Position numbers and translations under genes: made by a program. Below, piece by piece: positions 17,367 to 26,255 of a stretch of 64,000 nucleotides of DNA. This stretch comes from Thermaurantimonas sp046299575 (GTDB lineage Bacteria > Bacteroidota > Bacteroidia > Flavobacteriales > Schleiferiaceae). The notes beneath the pieces were generated by a model. That model ran no database searches and was not told where the DNA came from. It saw only the letters and a program-made list of their open reading frames with translations. Every line of letters begins with the position of its first letter. Position 1 is the first letter of the stretch. The stretch spans positions 62,001 through 126,000 of the forward strand of contig NZ_JBKBHX010000003.1 of NCBI RefSeq assembly GCF_046299575.1. Reading direction: 5' to 3'.

Positions 17367-17534
17367 TGAAATATCGAAGTATTTAAATAACGAAATTCAG
17401 CCAAAATCTGTTTATCAAATGTAATGCATGAAAGAATCATGCAATTTTTACACCGGTTATATTTTTAACAAAAATCTGTGTAAAATTCGAAAAAGTGTGT
17501 AATGGTTCAAAAAGATTAAAGCTAACGAAATAGC

Positions 17535-17542
17535 TATTTTTG
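17535..17542 (+). promoter_or_regulatory. TAnnTTTG promoter element for gyrA
   Basis: TATTTTTG lies 45 bases before the gyrA ATG, in the divergent 221-base gap shared with clpC. Confidence 0.6.
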
Positions 17543-17587
17543 CCACTTTGACGAAAAAGCTCTATTTTTTGAGACATATTTGACATT

Positions 17588-20101
17588 ATGGCAGAAAACG
17601 AAAGAATTATTCAGGTCAACATAGAGGAAGAAATGAAATCTTCCTATATCGACTATTCGATGTCGGTAATTGTATCAAGGGCCTTACCTGATGTGCGCGA
17701 CGGTCTTAAGCCAGTACACAGGCGGGTGCTCTACGGAATGTATGAATTAGGTGTTTTATCCAATCGCCCTTATAAAAAGTCAGCCAGAATTGTGGGTGAA
17801 GTGCTTGGTAAATACCACCCGCACGGCGATAGCTCAGTGTACGACACCATGGTGCGCATGGCTCAAGACTGGTCAATGCGCTACACTCTGGTGGATGGGC
17901 AAGGAAACTTCGGCTCTATTGACGGCGATAGCCCGGCTGCTATGCGTTACACAGAGGCGCGTCTTCGAAAGATCGCTGAAGAAATGCTTTCTGATATTGA
18001 AAAAGATACAGTCGATTTTCAACTAAATTTTGACGATTCGCTCCAAGAGCCCACCGTTCTGCCCACAAGAATACCCAACCTACTCATCAACGGCGCTTCG
18101 GGTATAGCCGTGGGTATGGCCACCAATATGCCGCCCCACAACCTCAAAGATGCTATCGACGCCATAGTGGCATGTATTGATCAGCCTGATATCAGCATCG
18201 ATGAACTAATTAAATACATCAAAGCACCTGACTTCCCCACCGGAGGAATTATTTATGGCTATGATGGTGTGAAAGAAGCCTATCACTCAGGTCGCGGAAA
18301 AATTGTGATACGCGGAAAGGCCAACATCGAAGAAATAGACGGGCGCCCGTGTATCATTGTGACAGAAATTCCTTATCAAGTCAATAAAGCGGAAATGATC
18401 AAAAAGACCGCTGATTTGGTTAACGAAAAGAAAATCGATGGCATATCAGACATCAGAGATGAAAGCGACCGCGACGGGCTCCGTGTTGTATATGTCTTAA
18501 AGCGCGATGCCATCCCGAATGTAGTGCTCAACCACCTCTATAAATACACCCCTCTTCAGAGCACCTTCTCAGTAAACAACATCGCCCTGGTAAACGGCCG
18601 GCCGATGCTCGTAAACATTAAGGAACTCATCCAGCACTTCATCGACTTTAGGCACAGTGTTATAATGCGCCGTGCGCGCTACGAACTCGACCAGGCAGAA
18701 AAGAAGGCTCACATCCTCGAAGGGCTTCTCAAAGTCATCTCTACTAAAGACGACCTCGACCGCGCTATTGACCTCATACGAAATTCAAAGAACGTAGATG
18801 AGGCTAAAACTGCCCTTATATCGGCATTTGAGCTGTCAGAAGTCCAAGCCAAGGCGATACTTGAGCTGCGCCTGCAGCGTCTTACTGGTCTGGAGCGCGA
18901 AAAAATAAAAGAGGAGTACGATGCCCTCATGAAAACCATCGCCTACTTAAAAGAGGTGCTCGAAAACCGCGAGCTTCAAATGAAAATCATCAAAGACGAA
19001 CTGCTCGAAATTAAAGAAAAATACGGCGATGACCGTAAAACCACCATCGACTACTCCGGTGGAGACCTCTCCATAGAAGATATGATCGCCGATGAAGAGG
19101 TTGTAATCACCATATCGCACGCCGGCTACATCAAGCGTACCTCCCTCAGTGAATACCGCACACAGAGCCGTGGAGGTGTCGGTCAGAAAGGCGTAGCTAC
19201 GCGCGATGAGGACTTTGTAGAACACATTTTTATGGCGACCAATCACAACTATTTACTGCTCTTTACTGAAGCTGGTCGCTGTTTCTGGTTGAAAGTGTAT
19301 GAAATTCCGGAAGGGGGTAAAACTTCAAAAGGTCGTGCCATTCAAAACCTCATCAATTTACCGCCCGACGACAAAGTGTTGGCCTACATCAACGTAGATA
19401 ACCTTTCAGACCAAGAATATCTGGACAAGCATTACATCACTTTGGTTACTAAAAAGGGTGTTATCAAAAAGACCACGCTGGAAGCGTACTCTCGCCCAAG
19501 AGCTAATGGCATCAATGCCATCACTATTCGCGAAGGCGACCAGCTGCTCGAAGCTTCCCTCTCAGATGGAAATTCCGAAATCATCATCGCAGTAAAATCC
19601 GGAAAAGCCATCCGCTTCCACGAGAGCACTGTTCGGCCAATGGGTAGGAATGCTGCCGGAGTAAAAGCTGTAACACTTGCTGATGAATCAGATGAAGTGG
19701 TGGGTATGGTCTGCGTGAGCGACCCCAATCGCGACATCCTGGTGGTTTCAGAAAACGGTTACGGTAAACGCACATCCATCGACGAATACCGAATTACCAA
19801 CAGAGGAGCTAAAGGAGTAAAAACCATAAACATCACCGAAAAAACCGGTAAACTAGTAGCCATAAAAGACGTAACCAACGACGACGACCTCATTATTATT
19901 AACAAAAAGGGCGTGGCCATACGCTTTTCAGTAGCCGACCTTCGAGTGATGGGTCGCAATACTCAAGGGGTAAAGTTGATTAATCTAAAAAATGGCGATG
20001 TAATCGCCTCAGTGTGTCGGGTGCCCAGATCTGAAGAAGAACAAACAGATCAAAACAACGAGAATTCTATCTCTGAAAGCACCTCAGATAATGCTGAATA
20101 A
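17588..20101 (+). CDS. gyrA: DNA gyrase subunit A
   Basis: An 837-residue type IIA topoisomerase subunit that cuts and religates DNA during ATP-driven negative supercoiling, with GyrB encoded elsewhere. The catalytic tyrosine is Tyr121 in AAMRYTEARL. The quinolone-resistance region (HPHGDSSVYD) keeps Ser82 and Asp86, the residues equivalent to E. coli Ser83 and Asp87, so no common resistance substitution is seen there. The C-terminal half contains the repeated blades of the DNA-wrapping beta-pinwheel. The GyrA-box position reads SRGGVGQKG, a variant of the QRRGGKG consensus. It ends in an acidic, low-complexity tail. Length and gyrase-type C-terminus favour GyrA over ParC. Confidence 0.95.
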   Translation: MAENERIIQVNIEEEMKSSYIDYSMSVIVSRALPDVRDGLKPVHRRVLYGMYELGVLSNRPYKKSARIVGEVLGKYHPHGDSSVYDTMVRMAQDWSMRYTLVDGQGNFGSIDGDSPAAMRYTEARLRKIAEEMLSDIEKDTVDFQLNFDDSLQEPTVLPTRIPNLLINGASGIAVGMATNMPPHNLKDAIDAIVACIDQPDISIDELIKYIKAPDFPTGGIIYGYDGVKEAYHSGRGKIVIRGKANIEEIDGRPCIIVTEIPYQVNKAEMIKKTADLVNEKKIDGISDIRDESDRDGLRVVYVLKRDAIPNVVLNHLYKYTPLQSTFSVNNIALVNGRPMLVNIKELIQHFIDFRHSVIMRRARYELDQAEKKAHILEGLLKVISTKDDLDRAIDLIRNSKNVDEAKTALISAFELSEVQAKAILELRLQRLTGLEREKIKEEYDALMKTIAYLKEVLENRELQMKIIKDELLEIKEKYGDDRKTTIDYSGGDLSIEDMIADEEVVITISHAGYIKRTSLSEYRTQSRGGVGQKGVATRDEDFVEHIFMATNHNYLLLFTEAGRCFWLKVYEIPEGGKTSKGRAIQNLINLPPDDKVLAYINVDNLSDQEYLDKHYITLVTKKGVIKKTTLEAYSRPRANGINAITIREGDQLLEASLSDGNSEIIIAVKSGKAIRFHESTVRPMGRNAAGVKAVTLADESDEVVGMVCVSDPNRDILVVSENGYGKRTSIDEYRITNRGAKGVKTINITEKTGKLVAIKDVTNDDDLIIINKKGVAIRFSVADLRVMGRNTQGVKLINLKNGDVIASVCRVPRSEEEQTDQNNENSISESTSDNAE

Positions 20102-20114
20102 TAATAATCGTGCG

Positions 20115-20122
20115 TACTTTTG
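20115..20122 (+). promoter_or_regulatory. TAnnTTTG promoter element for the TPR gene
   Basis: TACTTTTG lies 14 bases after the gyrA stop and about 46 bases before the ATG at 20169, suggesting a transcript separate from gyrA. Confidence 0.55.
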
Positions 20123-20168
20123 GCATACTTTTTAAATTTTTAAATTGAAATTCAAGCATATAACCATT

Positions 20169-21485
20169 ATGAGAAAATCAATCATCCTTCTTTTTGTGGC
20201 AGCCGGTTTTGCTTCTGTAGCCCAGATTGGTCCTACGGTAAGCTCTGCCGTCATCGCTCTTGAGCGCAGAAATGACCTGGCCGATGCCAAGCGAAACATC
20301 GACAATGCGACAGCAAAGCTCAAAGAAGTAGGTACTTCCGGCATTAAACCCAAAGATTTAGCCAAGTACTACTATTACAATGGCAAAATACACCTTGAAA
20401 TCTATCAATCACAAAATCAGGCTATCTCAAGTTTAGAGCCAAACGCCCTGGACATTGCTGCCGAAAACCTGAAAAACAACCTCGAATACGAAAAGTCCAT
20501 CAATAAAAAATTCTTTTCTGAGCAGGCTGTAGCCGATATGTACACCGTTATTAATCTAATACAGCGCAGAGGTGAAAAAAATGCCAGAAACGAAAAGCTT
20601 GAAGAAGCTTACAAAGACTTTATGCTCTCTTTCGAGCTGGGTAAATCCCCAGGCATTGACATTATTGACACTGTGATGCTGTACAATGCAGCGCTGATGA
20701 AATTCAACGCAAAAGACTTCCCCGAGGCTATCCGTTTATTTAACCAATTGATCCAGCTCAACTACAAGGGCGTACAATATTTCGCATATGATAACGAGCA
20801 AAAGCGCGAAGTTCAATTTGGCTCCCCGAAAGAGTTGCAACGCAACATCAAGTTGAGACCCGATCGCTTCACAAATCCTCGCGAAGAGGGCGACATTCGT
20901 CCTGACCTCTACATCATGCTGGCTGTTGCTTACAAGAGCATCAACGACCAAGAGAATTATCTATCCATCTTAAAGAAGGCCCGCGCCGAATACCCGAATG
21001 AAGAACGATTCATCCGTGAAGAGCTCGACAGCTATATTAAAACTAAACAGTACGACAAGGCAGTGGCTAACCTGAGACTGTCGCTCCAAAACGAACCTAA
21101 CAACAAGCTCTTCTGGTTTATTCTCGGTACAATTTATCACACCGAAATGAACGACCTAAAACAGGCCGAAGAAGCATATGACAAAGCCTTAGCCATTGAT
21201 GAAAATTACGCCGACGTGCTCTACATGAAAGGTCTCATTTACATCACAAAAGCTAATGACTTGGTAGAGCAAATGAACAAGCTCGGCTTCAATGAAACCA
21301 AAAAGTATGAAAAGCTCAAAAGCCAGCAATTAGATCTCTTCCGCCAGGCGTTGCCCTTATTTGAAAAGGCGCATCAAATTAATCCAAAAGACAAAGACAC
21401 TATCAAAGCTCTGCGCGAAGTGTACTACAAGCTCGGCAATGCACAAAAAGCTCTCGAAATGGATAAGCTGCTTCAGCAAGGATAG
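20169..21485 (+). CDS. Secreted tetratricopeptide repeat protein
   Basis: A 438-residue protein with a short signal peptide (MRKSIILLFVAAGFASVAQ). TPR helices follow; the clearest are in the C-terminal half (LFWFILGTIYHTEMNDLKQAEEAY-like, then DENYADVLYMKGLIYI and a final KALREVYYKLGNAQKALEM). Such proteins in Bacteroidota are usually periplasmic or outer-membrane-associated scaffolds. The partner is unknown. The ATG at 20169 is preferred to a TTG 24 bases upstream because it starts directly at the signal peptide. It is followed by a strong bidirectional terminator. Confidence 0.85.
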   Translation: MRKSIILLFVAAGFASVAQIGPTVSSAVIALERRNDLADAKRNIDNATAKLKEVGTSGIKPKDLAKYYYYNGKIHLEIYQSQNQAISSLEPNALDIAAENLKNNLEYEKSINKKFFSEQAVADMYTVINLIQRRGEKNARNEKLEEAYKDFMLSFELGKSPGIDIIDTVMLYNAALMKFNAKDFPEAIRLFNQLIQLNYKGVQYFAYDNEQKREVQFGSPKELQRNIKLRPDRFTNPREEGDIRPDLYIMLAVAYKSINDQENYLSILKKARAEYPNEERFIREELDSYIKTKQYDKAVANLRLSLQNEPNNKLFWFILGTIYHTEMNDLKQAEEAYDKALAIDENYADVLYMKGLIYITKANDLVEQMNKLGFNETKKYEKLKSQQLDLFRQALPLFEKAHQINPKDKDTIKALREVYYKLGNAQKALEMDKLLQQG

Positions 21486-21502
21486 TACTAAACAGTAACC
21501 AC

Positions 21503-21543
21503 TAAAAAAAGCGCTTAAGCCAACCGGTTTAAGCGCTTTTTTT
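21503..21543. terminator. Bidirectional terminator between the TPR and SUI1 genes
   Basis: An 11-bp stem (gcgcttaagcc / ggtttaagcgc, with one G-U pair) around a 4-base loop is flanked by seven A's on the left and seven T's on the right. It can end transcription from both converging genes. Confidence 0.9.
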
Positions 21544-21910
21544 ATCCTCCTACATTTTTGGTTTTAATTTTTTTGGTGGCAAACCAGTTGGCCACCCCTT
21601 TTCGACAATTTCCTTGAAGCACAATTTCGCCGTCTTTTATACTACCTCCCGTGCTTAGCACTTTTTTAAGCTCTGAGGCAGTTTGTTCCAGATCCATCGA
21701 GGCTGGTAGATTTCGCACGATGGTCACTGGTTTTCCATTTCTTCCTTTTATCTCGTAGTGAAGCTCTACTACATTTTTGTCATTTGTTTCATTTCCATCA
21801 TCCGTTGAATTAGCCAATACAGCTAAGGCTTCAAAAGGATTATACGAGGCATTGGTGCTATAAGCAAATGAATAATCCTCACTAATGTCTTTTGATTTTG
21901 ACTTCTTCAC
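21542..21910 (-). CDS. SUI1/YciH-type translation initiation factor
   Basis: A 122-residue protein with a C-terminal SUI1 (eIF1-like) domain from about residue 48. It has the characteristic KGRNGKPVTIVRNLP basic loop, LEQTASELKKVLSTGGSIKDG, and VLQGNCRK. Bacterial members (YciH) resemble archaeal/eukaryotic eIF1 and are thought to affect initiation fidelity, but they are non-essential in E. coli. The N-terminal ~45 residues are low in conserved features. It converges with the TPR gene and follows the rpsT terminator, so it may have its own promoter; no clear TAnnTTTG is seen immediately upstream. Confidence 0.88.
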   Translation of the reverse strand: MKKSKSKDISEDYSFAYSTNASYNPFEALAVLANSTDDGNETNDKNVVELHYEIKGRNGKPVTIVRNLPASMDLEQTASELKKVLSTGGSIKDGEIVLQGNCRKGVANWFATKKIKTKNVGG

Positions 21911-21941
21911 GAGCGTTAAAACATTTTGAACAAAAATAAAA

Positions 21942-21969
21942 AAGCGCCATCGGTAGTGCCGTGGCGCTT
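21942..21969 (-). terminator. Terminator of rpsT
   Basis: An 8-bp stem (aagcgcca / tggcgctt) follows the rpsT stop by about 20 bases. Read on the minus strand it ends in TTTTTTATTTTTG. Confidence 0.8.
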
Positions 21970-21989
21970 GGGAATTTCAAGCAATAAAT

Positions 21990-22256
21990 TTACACTGTGG
22001 CAGCATTAAGCTTATTTACATGTCTCATCAGCTTCGATTTAAGATTAGCTGATTTATTCTTGTGAATAATGCCTCTTTTCACAAGTTTATCGACCATTGA
22101 AATAACCTTGGGAAGCACTTGAGCGGCTTCGTTAGAATCGGTCATAGCTCTTAATTTTTTAACAGCATTTCTGGCTGTTTTATAGTAGTATCTATTGTGA
22201 AGACGTCTTTTTTCGTTTTGACGAATTCTCTTGAGTGCTGATTTGTGATTTGCCAT
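21990..22256 (-). CDS. rpsT: 30S ribosomal protein S20
   Basis: An 88-residue, very basic helical protein of normal S20 length, with the hallmark N-terminus MANHKSALKRIRQNEKRR and C-terminal half HKNKSANLKSKLMRHVNKL. It binds 16S rRNA early in small-subunit assembly. It starts 25 bases downstream of two tRNA-Glu genes on the same strand. It is probably transcribed with them from the promoter at 22454-22461. Confidence 0.97.
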   Translation of the reverse strand: MANHKSALKRIRQNEKRRLHNRYYYKTARNAVKKLRAMTDSNEAAQVLPKVISMVDKLVKRGIIHKNKSANLKSKLMRHVNKLNAATV

Positions 22257-22281
22257 TTTATCTAATCCAATTTTTTAACTG

Positions 22282-22353
22282 TAGCCCATAGGGGAATCGA
22301 ACCCCTCTTTTCAGAATGAAAATCTGACGTCCTAACCGATAGACGAATGGGCC
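22282..22353 (-). tRNA. tRNA-Glu (anticodon UUC), downstream copy
   Basis: 72 bases on the minus strand that fold as a cloverleaf. The acceptor stem is GGCCCAT/ATGGGCT with a G-U first pair. The D arm holds GGTTAGGA, the anticodon loop reads TTTTCAT (anticodon TTC), and the T arm AGGGG-TTCGATT-CCCCT is perfect. CCA is not encoded. It is identical to the copy at 22365-22436. Confidence 0.96.
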
Positions 22354-22364
22354 TAAAGGCTTTG

Positions 22365-22436
22365 TAGCCCATAGGGGAATCGAACCCCTCTTTTCAGAAT
22401 GAAAATCTGACGTCCTAACCGATAGACGAATGGGCC
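22365..22436 (-). tRNA. tRNA-Glu (anticodon UUC), upstream copy
   Basis: Sequence-identical to the tRNA at 22282-22353 and separated from it by 11 bases, giving an 83-base tandem unit. A TAnnTTTG element lies 18 bases upstream, so this is the first gene of a tRNA-Glu, tRNA-Glu, rpsT unit. Confidence 0.96.
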
Positions 22437-22453
22437 TTACCGCAATCGGGCTG

Positions 22454-22461
22454 CAAAAATA
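22454..22461 (-). promoter_or_regulatory. TAnnTTTG promoter element for the tRNA-Glu/rpsT unit
   Basis: The minus strand reads TATTTTTG, 18 bases before the 5' end of the first tRNA-Glu. Confidence 0.65.
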
Positions 22462-22605
22462 TATCACTTCGAGTATCTACCAAAAGTTAGCATGAAATAT
22501 CTCAAAGATTTTATTACTTGATTTTCAATAATTTATCACAAATGCAAACCACATAAGATGCGTATTAATTATTCATTAAGACTCTAAAAAGGTGTGAAAC
22601 TTTGG

Positions 22606-22613
22606 TACCTTTG
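22606..22613 (+). promoter_or_regulatory. TAnnTTTG promoter element for mfd
   Basis: TACCTTTG lies 76 bases before the mfd ATG, in the 252-base gap between the tRNAs and mfd. Apart from this and the opposing tRNA promoter I see nothing else in the gap. Confidence 0.6.
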
Positions 22614-22688
22614 CTTCAGAGAAACAAAATCGTGGTAAACTATACTACCACTTCTTTGTCTATTCTTTGATTTTGGAAAAAACGGAAA

Positions 22689-25600
22689 ATGAACAGTCAA
22701 TCAAAAACTGTTTCAGCACTCTTAAAGGATTACGAAGCAGCTGATTTGTCAATTCACTTAAATGAACTTTTAAAAAATCCCTCATCAAAACACTTTCATC
22801 TTCATGGGGTTCAGGGCTCACTCATCTCATTAATAACGGCACTTACATTTAAATTTTCAGCAAAAAATTGTTTGTTAGTCTCTCCATTTAACGATGAGTC
22901 GTCCTATTTGTATAACGACTTGCGGGAGCTGGTTGGTCAGGAAGGGGTTTTTTACTTTCCACCTTCGCACAAGCAACCCTACGAGACAGAAGAAACAGAC
23001 AACGCTAACGTGCTCCTGCGTGCTGAAACATTAAGCCGTATAGCTACTAATCCACAACCCTGTATAGTAGTAACCTCTGCCGACGCTTTTTTTGAAAAGG
23101 TAATTTCTCAGAAATCACTTGCCCGGCAAATGATCGAGGTGCATGTGGGAATGATTTTGAGCATTGACTTTTTAAACGAAACCTTGTTTGAATATGGCTT
23201 TGAACGCGTTGATTTTGTTACAGAACCAGGTCAGTTTAGTATTCGCGGTGGTATCGTCGATGTATTCTCATATGTAAATGAACATCCTTACAGATTGGAA
23301 TTTTTTGGAGATGAAGTAGAGAGCATTCGACTGTTTCAGATCGATACGCAACTGTCTTTCTCCAAGGTTGATAAAGCTCTGTTGTTACCCAACATCGAAA
23401 ACAAGCTGGTTGAGGACCAGCGCCTGTCGCTCGCAGAAGCTATGGCTGAAGACAAAACCATAGTGCTCATGGTGGATAGTCACCAGATTTTGGCGAGGAT
23501 GAATCAACTCATGGAGAATGCCCGGCAGAAATTCCAATCGCTTAGCTCTCCGATTCGCCGTCTGGCACCTGAAAATTTATTTATTTCAGGAGATGATTTT
23601 TTTGAGTGGTTACAGTCAAAAAATTCAAAAACAATCGAATTTGGTAATTCAACATCCTTTAAAGAAGTTGCATTTTTAGATTTTTCCTGCAGTCCGCATC
23701 CAGTATTTCATAAAAATTTTGAAACCCTCTCAGAGTATCTACATCAAAAAAATGCGGAGGGATATGAAGTGACCATCAGTTGCAGCAGTGCCCGTCAAAT
23801 GGAGCGCCTGCACTCTGCATTGAGTGAACACGGTTGCTCAGCCGAATTTTATACCACTTTGGTCACCCTGCACGAAGGTTTTGAAGATCACACCCACCGC
23901 AAAATACTGCTTACTGACCATCAGATTTTTGAACGTTTTCACCGTTTTAAAATCAAGAATTTTTACGAGCAGAAACAGGCTATTACTCTCAAAGAGCTCA
24001 CATCGCTGCAATATGGCGATTACGTAGTGCACATTGATTACGGCATTGGGAAGTTTGCCGGGCTCCAAAAAATCGAAAACGATGGCAAGGTTCAAGAAGC
24101 CATTAAGCTTATCTACAAAGACAATGACGTGCTCTACGTGAGCATCCACGCTCTGCACAAAATATCAAAATACAACAGCAAAGAAGGCACCGAGCCCACT
24201 CTAAGTAAACTCGGCACGGCTACCTGGGCCAAAAAGAAGGAAGCTGCCAAACGAAAAGTAAAAGAACTAGCCTTCGACCTTATACAGCTCTATGCAAAAC
24301 GCAAAGCCAGTAAAGGCTTTGCGTTTTCACCCGACAGTTATCTACAAGCTGAGCTCGAGGCTTCCTTTATCTATGAAGATACACCGGATCAGCTCAAAGC
24401 TACTGCCGACATTAAGGCAGATATGGAAAGCGATACACCTATGGACCGCCTGGTGTGTGGCGATGTGGGCTTTGGAAAGACAGAAGTAGCAATACGCGCA
24501 GCCTTCAAAGCAGCTGTAGATGGCAAACAAACAGCCGTATTGGTGCCTACTACCATTCTCGCCTTTCAGCATTACAAGACTTTCTCAAACCGCTTAAAAA
24601 ACTTCCCCGTCAAAGTAGAATACTTGTCGCGCTTTAAAACTCCCAAACAACAAAAAGAAATACTTGAAAAGCTCGAAAAAGGAGAAATTGACATCATCAT
24701 CGGCACTAATCTATTGGTTAGCGACCGAGTAAAATTCAAAGACCTTGGCCTGCTTATCATCGATGAGGAACAAAAGTTTGGGGTAGCCGTAAAAGAAAAA
24801 CTGAAAACACTTCGCGTAAACATCGATACTCTCACCCTAACAGCCACTCCTATACCTCGCACCCTTCAGTTTAGCTTAATGGCGGCTCGCGACCTTTCGG
24901 TGATGACTACTCCCCCGCCCAATCGTCAACCTGTCGACACACAAATCATTACCTGGAACGAAGAAGTCATCCGCGATACCATCATTCAGGAGCTGCAGAG
25001 AGATGGACAGGTGTATTTCATCCATAACCGTATTGAAAACATATACGAAATCGCCGGCCTGTTACAACGGCTGGTGCCAGGTGCCAACATTGCTGTAGCC
25101 CATGGACGGATGGAGGGTAATAAATTGGAAGAAATCCTTTTAGGCTTTATGGAAGGTGACTACGATATACTGGTTAGTACCTCTATCGCTGAAAACGGCC
25201 TTGACATCCCGAATGCAAACACCATTATAATAAATCAAGCTCACAACTTCGGTCTGAGCGACCTGCACCAGCTGCGCGGGCGCGTTGGTCGAAGCAACAA
25301 AAAAGCTTATTGTAAGCTCATTGCTCCTCCTCTCTCGAGCCTTCCGGAGTTTTCGCGAAAGCGCCTTAAGGCTATTGAACAATTCAACGACCTCGGAAGT
25401 GGTTTTCAAATTGCCCTTAAAGACCTCGAAATCAGAGGAGCTGGAAACTTGCTCGGCGGGGAGCAAAGCGGATTTATCTCCGATATTGGTTTTGAAACGT
25501 ACCAAAAGATTCTCGAAGAGGCAATACAAGAACTTAAAGAAAACGAATTCAAAGACTTATACGAAACCGAACTTTCCAAAAATGTAACTCCCAAAGAATG

Positions 25601-26063
25601 CAGTATAGAGACCGATATCGAAGTACTCTTTCCTGATGAATACATCAACAAAACAGAAGAGCGCTTTAGGCTATATCAGCAACTCGACCAGGTGCAAAAC
25701 GAAGATGAACTGACAAAATTTGAAGAAGAACTCGTGGACCGGTTTGGCCCATTACCTCAACCAGCAGCAGAACTGCTTAACAGCATAAAACTTAGATTGC
25801 TCGCGCGCGAATGCGGTTTTGAAAAAATTACGATCAAGCAAGGTGTTTTTCTTGGATATTTTCCTCAGAATCCTAAGCACCCTTTCTACCAAAGCGAAAA
25901 ATTCAAGCAAATGTTACAAAACATTTCTATGTTTAGACACATTCAATTAAAGGAAAAAAACGAAAAGCTCTTTTTGCGCATTGATGCCATAAATAGCATT
26001 AAAAGCGCTATGGAATGGATAGTGAAAATTGCTCGCCACCCCATGCCTGCCTCATTGACGTAA
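22689..26063 (+). CDS. mfd: Transcription-repair coupling factor Mfd
   Basis: A 1124-residue SF2 translocase that removes RNA polymerase stalled at DNA lesions and recruits UvrA. Order: a UvrB-like N-terminal module with FSIRGGIVDVFSY; an RNA polymerase interaction domain near residue 440-500 (LQYGDYVVHIDYGIGKFAGL, the CarD-like RID start); a RecG-like motor with Walker A GDVGFGKTE, motif II DEEQ and motif VI QLRGRVGRS; a C-terminal TRCF domain. All parts are present and the length is normal. Transcribed alone, from the promoter at 22606. Confidence 0.97.
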   Translation: MNSQSKTVSALLKDYEAADLSIHLNELLKNPSSKHFHLHGVQGSLISLITALTFKFSAKNCLLVSPFNDESSYLYNDLRELVGQEGVFYFPPSHKQPYETEETDNANVLLRAETLSRIATNPQPCIVVTSADAFFEKVISQKSLARQMIEVHVGMILSIDFLNETLFEYGFERVDFVTEPGQFSIRGGIVDVFSYVNEHPYRLEFFGDEVESIRLFQIDTQLSFSKVDKALLLPNIENKLVEDQRLSLAEAMAEDKTIVLMVDSHQILARMNQLMENARQKFQSLSSPIRRLAPENLFISGDDFFEWLQSKNSKTIEFGNSTSFKEVAFLDFSCSPHPVFHKNFETLSEYLHQKNAEGYEVTISCSSARQMERLHSALSEHGCSAEFYTTLVTLHEGFEDHTHRKILLTDHQIFERFHRFKIKNFYEQKQAITLKELTSLQYGDYVVHIDYGIGKFAGLQKIENDGKVQEAIKLIYKDNDVLYVSIHALHKISKYNSKEGTEPTLSKLGTATWAKKKEAAKRKVKELAFDLIQLYAKRKASKGFAFSPDSYLQAELEASFIYEDTPDQLKATADIKADMESDTPMDRLVCGDVGFGKTEVAIRAAFKAAVDGKQTAVLVPTTILAFQHYKTFSNRLKNFPVKVEYLSRFKTPKQQKEILEKLEKGEIDIIIGTNLLVSDRVKFKDLGLLIIDEEQKFGVAVKEKLKTLRVNIDTLTLTATPIPRTLQFSLMAARDLSVMTTPPPNRQPVDTQIITWNEEVIRDTIIQELQRDGQVYFIHNRIENIYEIAGLLQRLVPGANIAVAHGRMEGNKLEEILLGFMEGDYDILVSTSIAENGLDIPNANTIIINQAHNFGLSDLHQLRGRVGRSNKKAYCKLIAPPLSSLPEFSRKRLKAIEQFNDLGSGFQIALKDLEIRGAGNLLGGEQSGFISDIGFETYQKILEEAIQELKENEFKDLYETELSKNVTPKECSIETDIEVLFPDEYINKTEERFRLYQQLDQVQNEDELTKFEEELVDRFGPLPQPAAELLNSIKLRLLARECGFEKITIKQGVFLGYFPQNPKHPFYQSEKFKQMLQNISMFRHIQLKEKNEKLFLRIDAINSIKSAMEWIVKIARHPMPASLT

Positions 26064-26212
26064 AGAAATTTTGACAAGATTACAAGATTGATGAGCATTA
26101 AACAATTTCCAAAATTTTTCGATTAACGAAATGCAATAATTTTTTTTATCGAATGTTAAATGATTTAGTAATATTGTTGCCCGAAAAATAGTTAACCAAT
26201 ATACCTGTTGAC

Positions 26213-26220
26213 TATTTTTG
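26213..26220 (+). promoter_or_regulatory. TAnnTTTG promoter element for porP/sprF-gldJ
   Basis: TATTTTTG lies 36 bases before the ATG at 26256. It also shows that the in-frame TTG at 26208 is upstream of the transcript. Confidence 0.65.
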
Positions 26221-26255
26221 TGAAAACAAATGACAATCCTGTAAAACCTGGTATA

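Noticed and set aside
17425..17443. Inverted repeat TGCATG-N7-CATGCA between clpC and gyrA, possible CtsR-like operator
   Set aside because: Only 6 bp per arm in an AT-rich gap and not the CtsR heptad repeat; no ctsR is nearby.
22281..22437. Direct repeat suggesting a mobile element or attachment site
   Set aside because: It is simply two intact tRNA-Glu genes; no integrase or displaced tRNA end is present.
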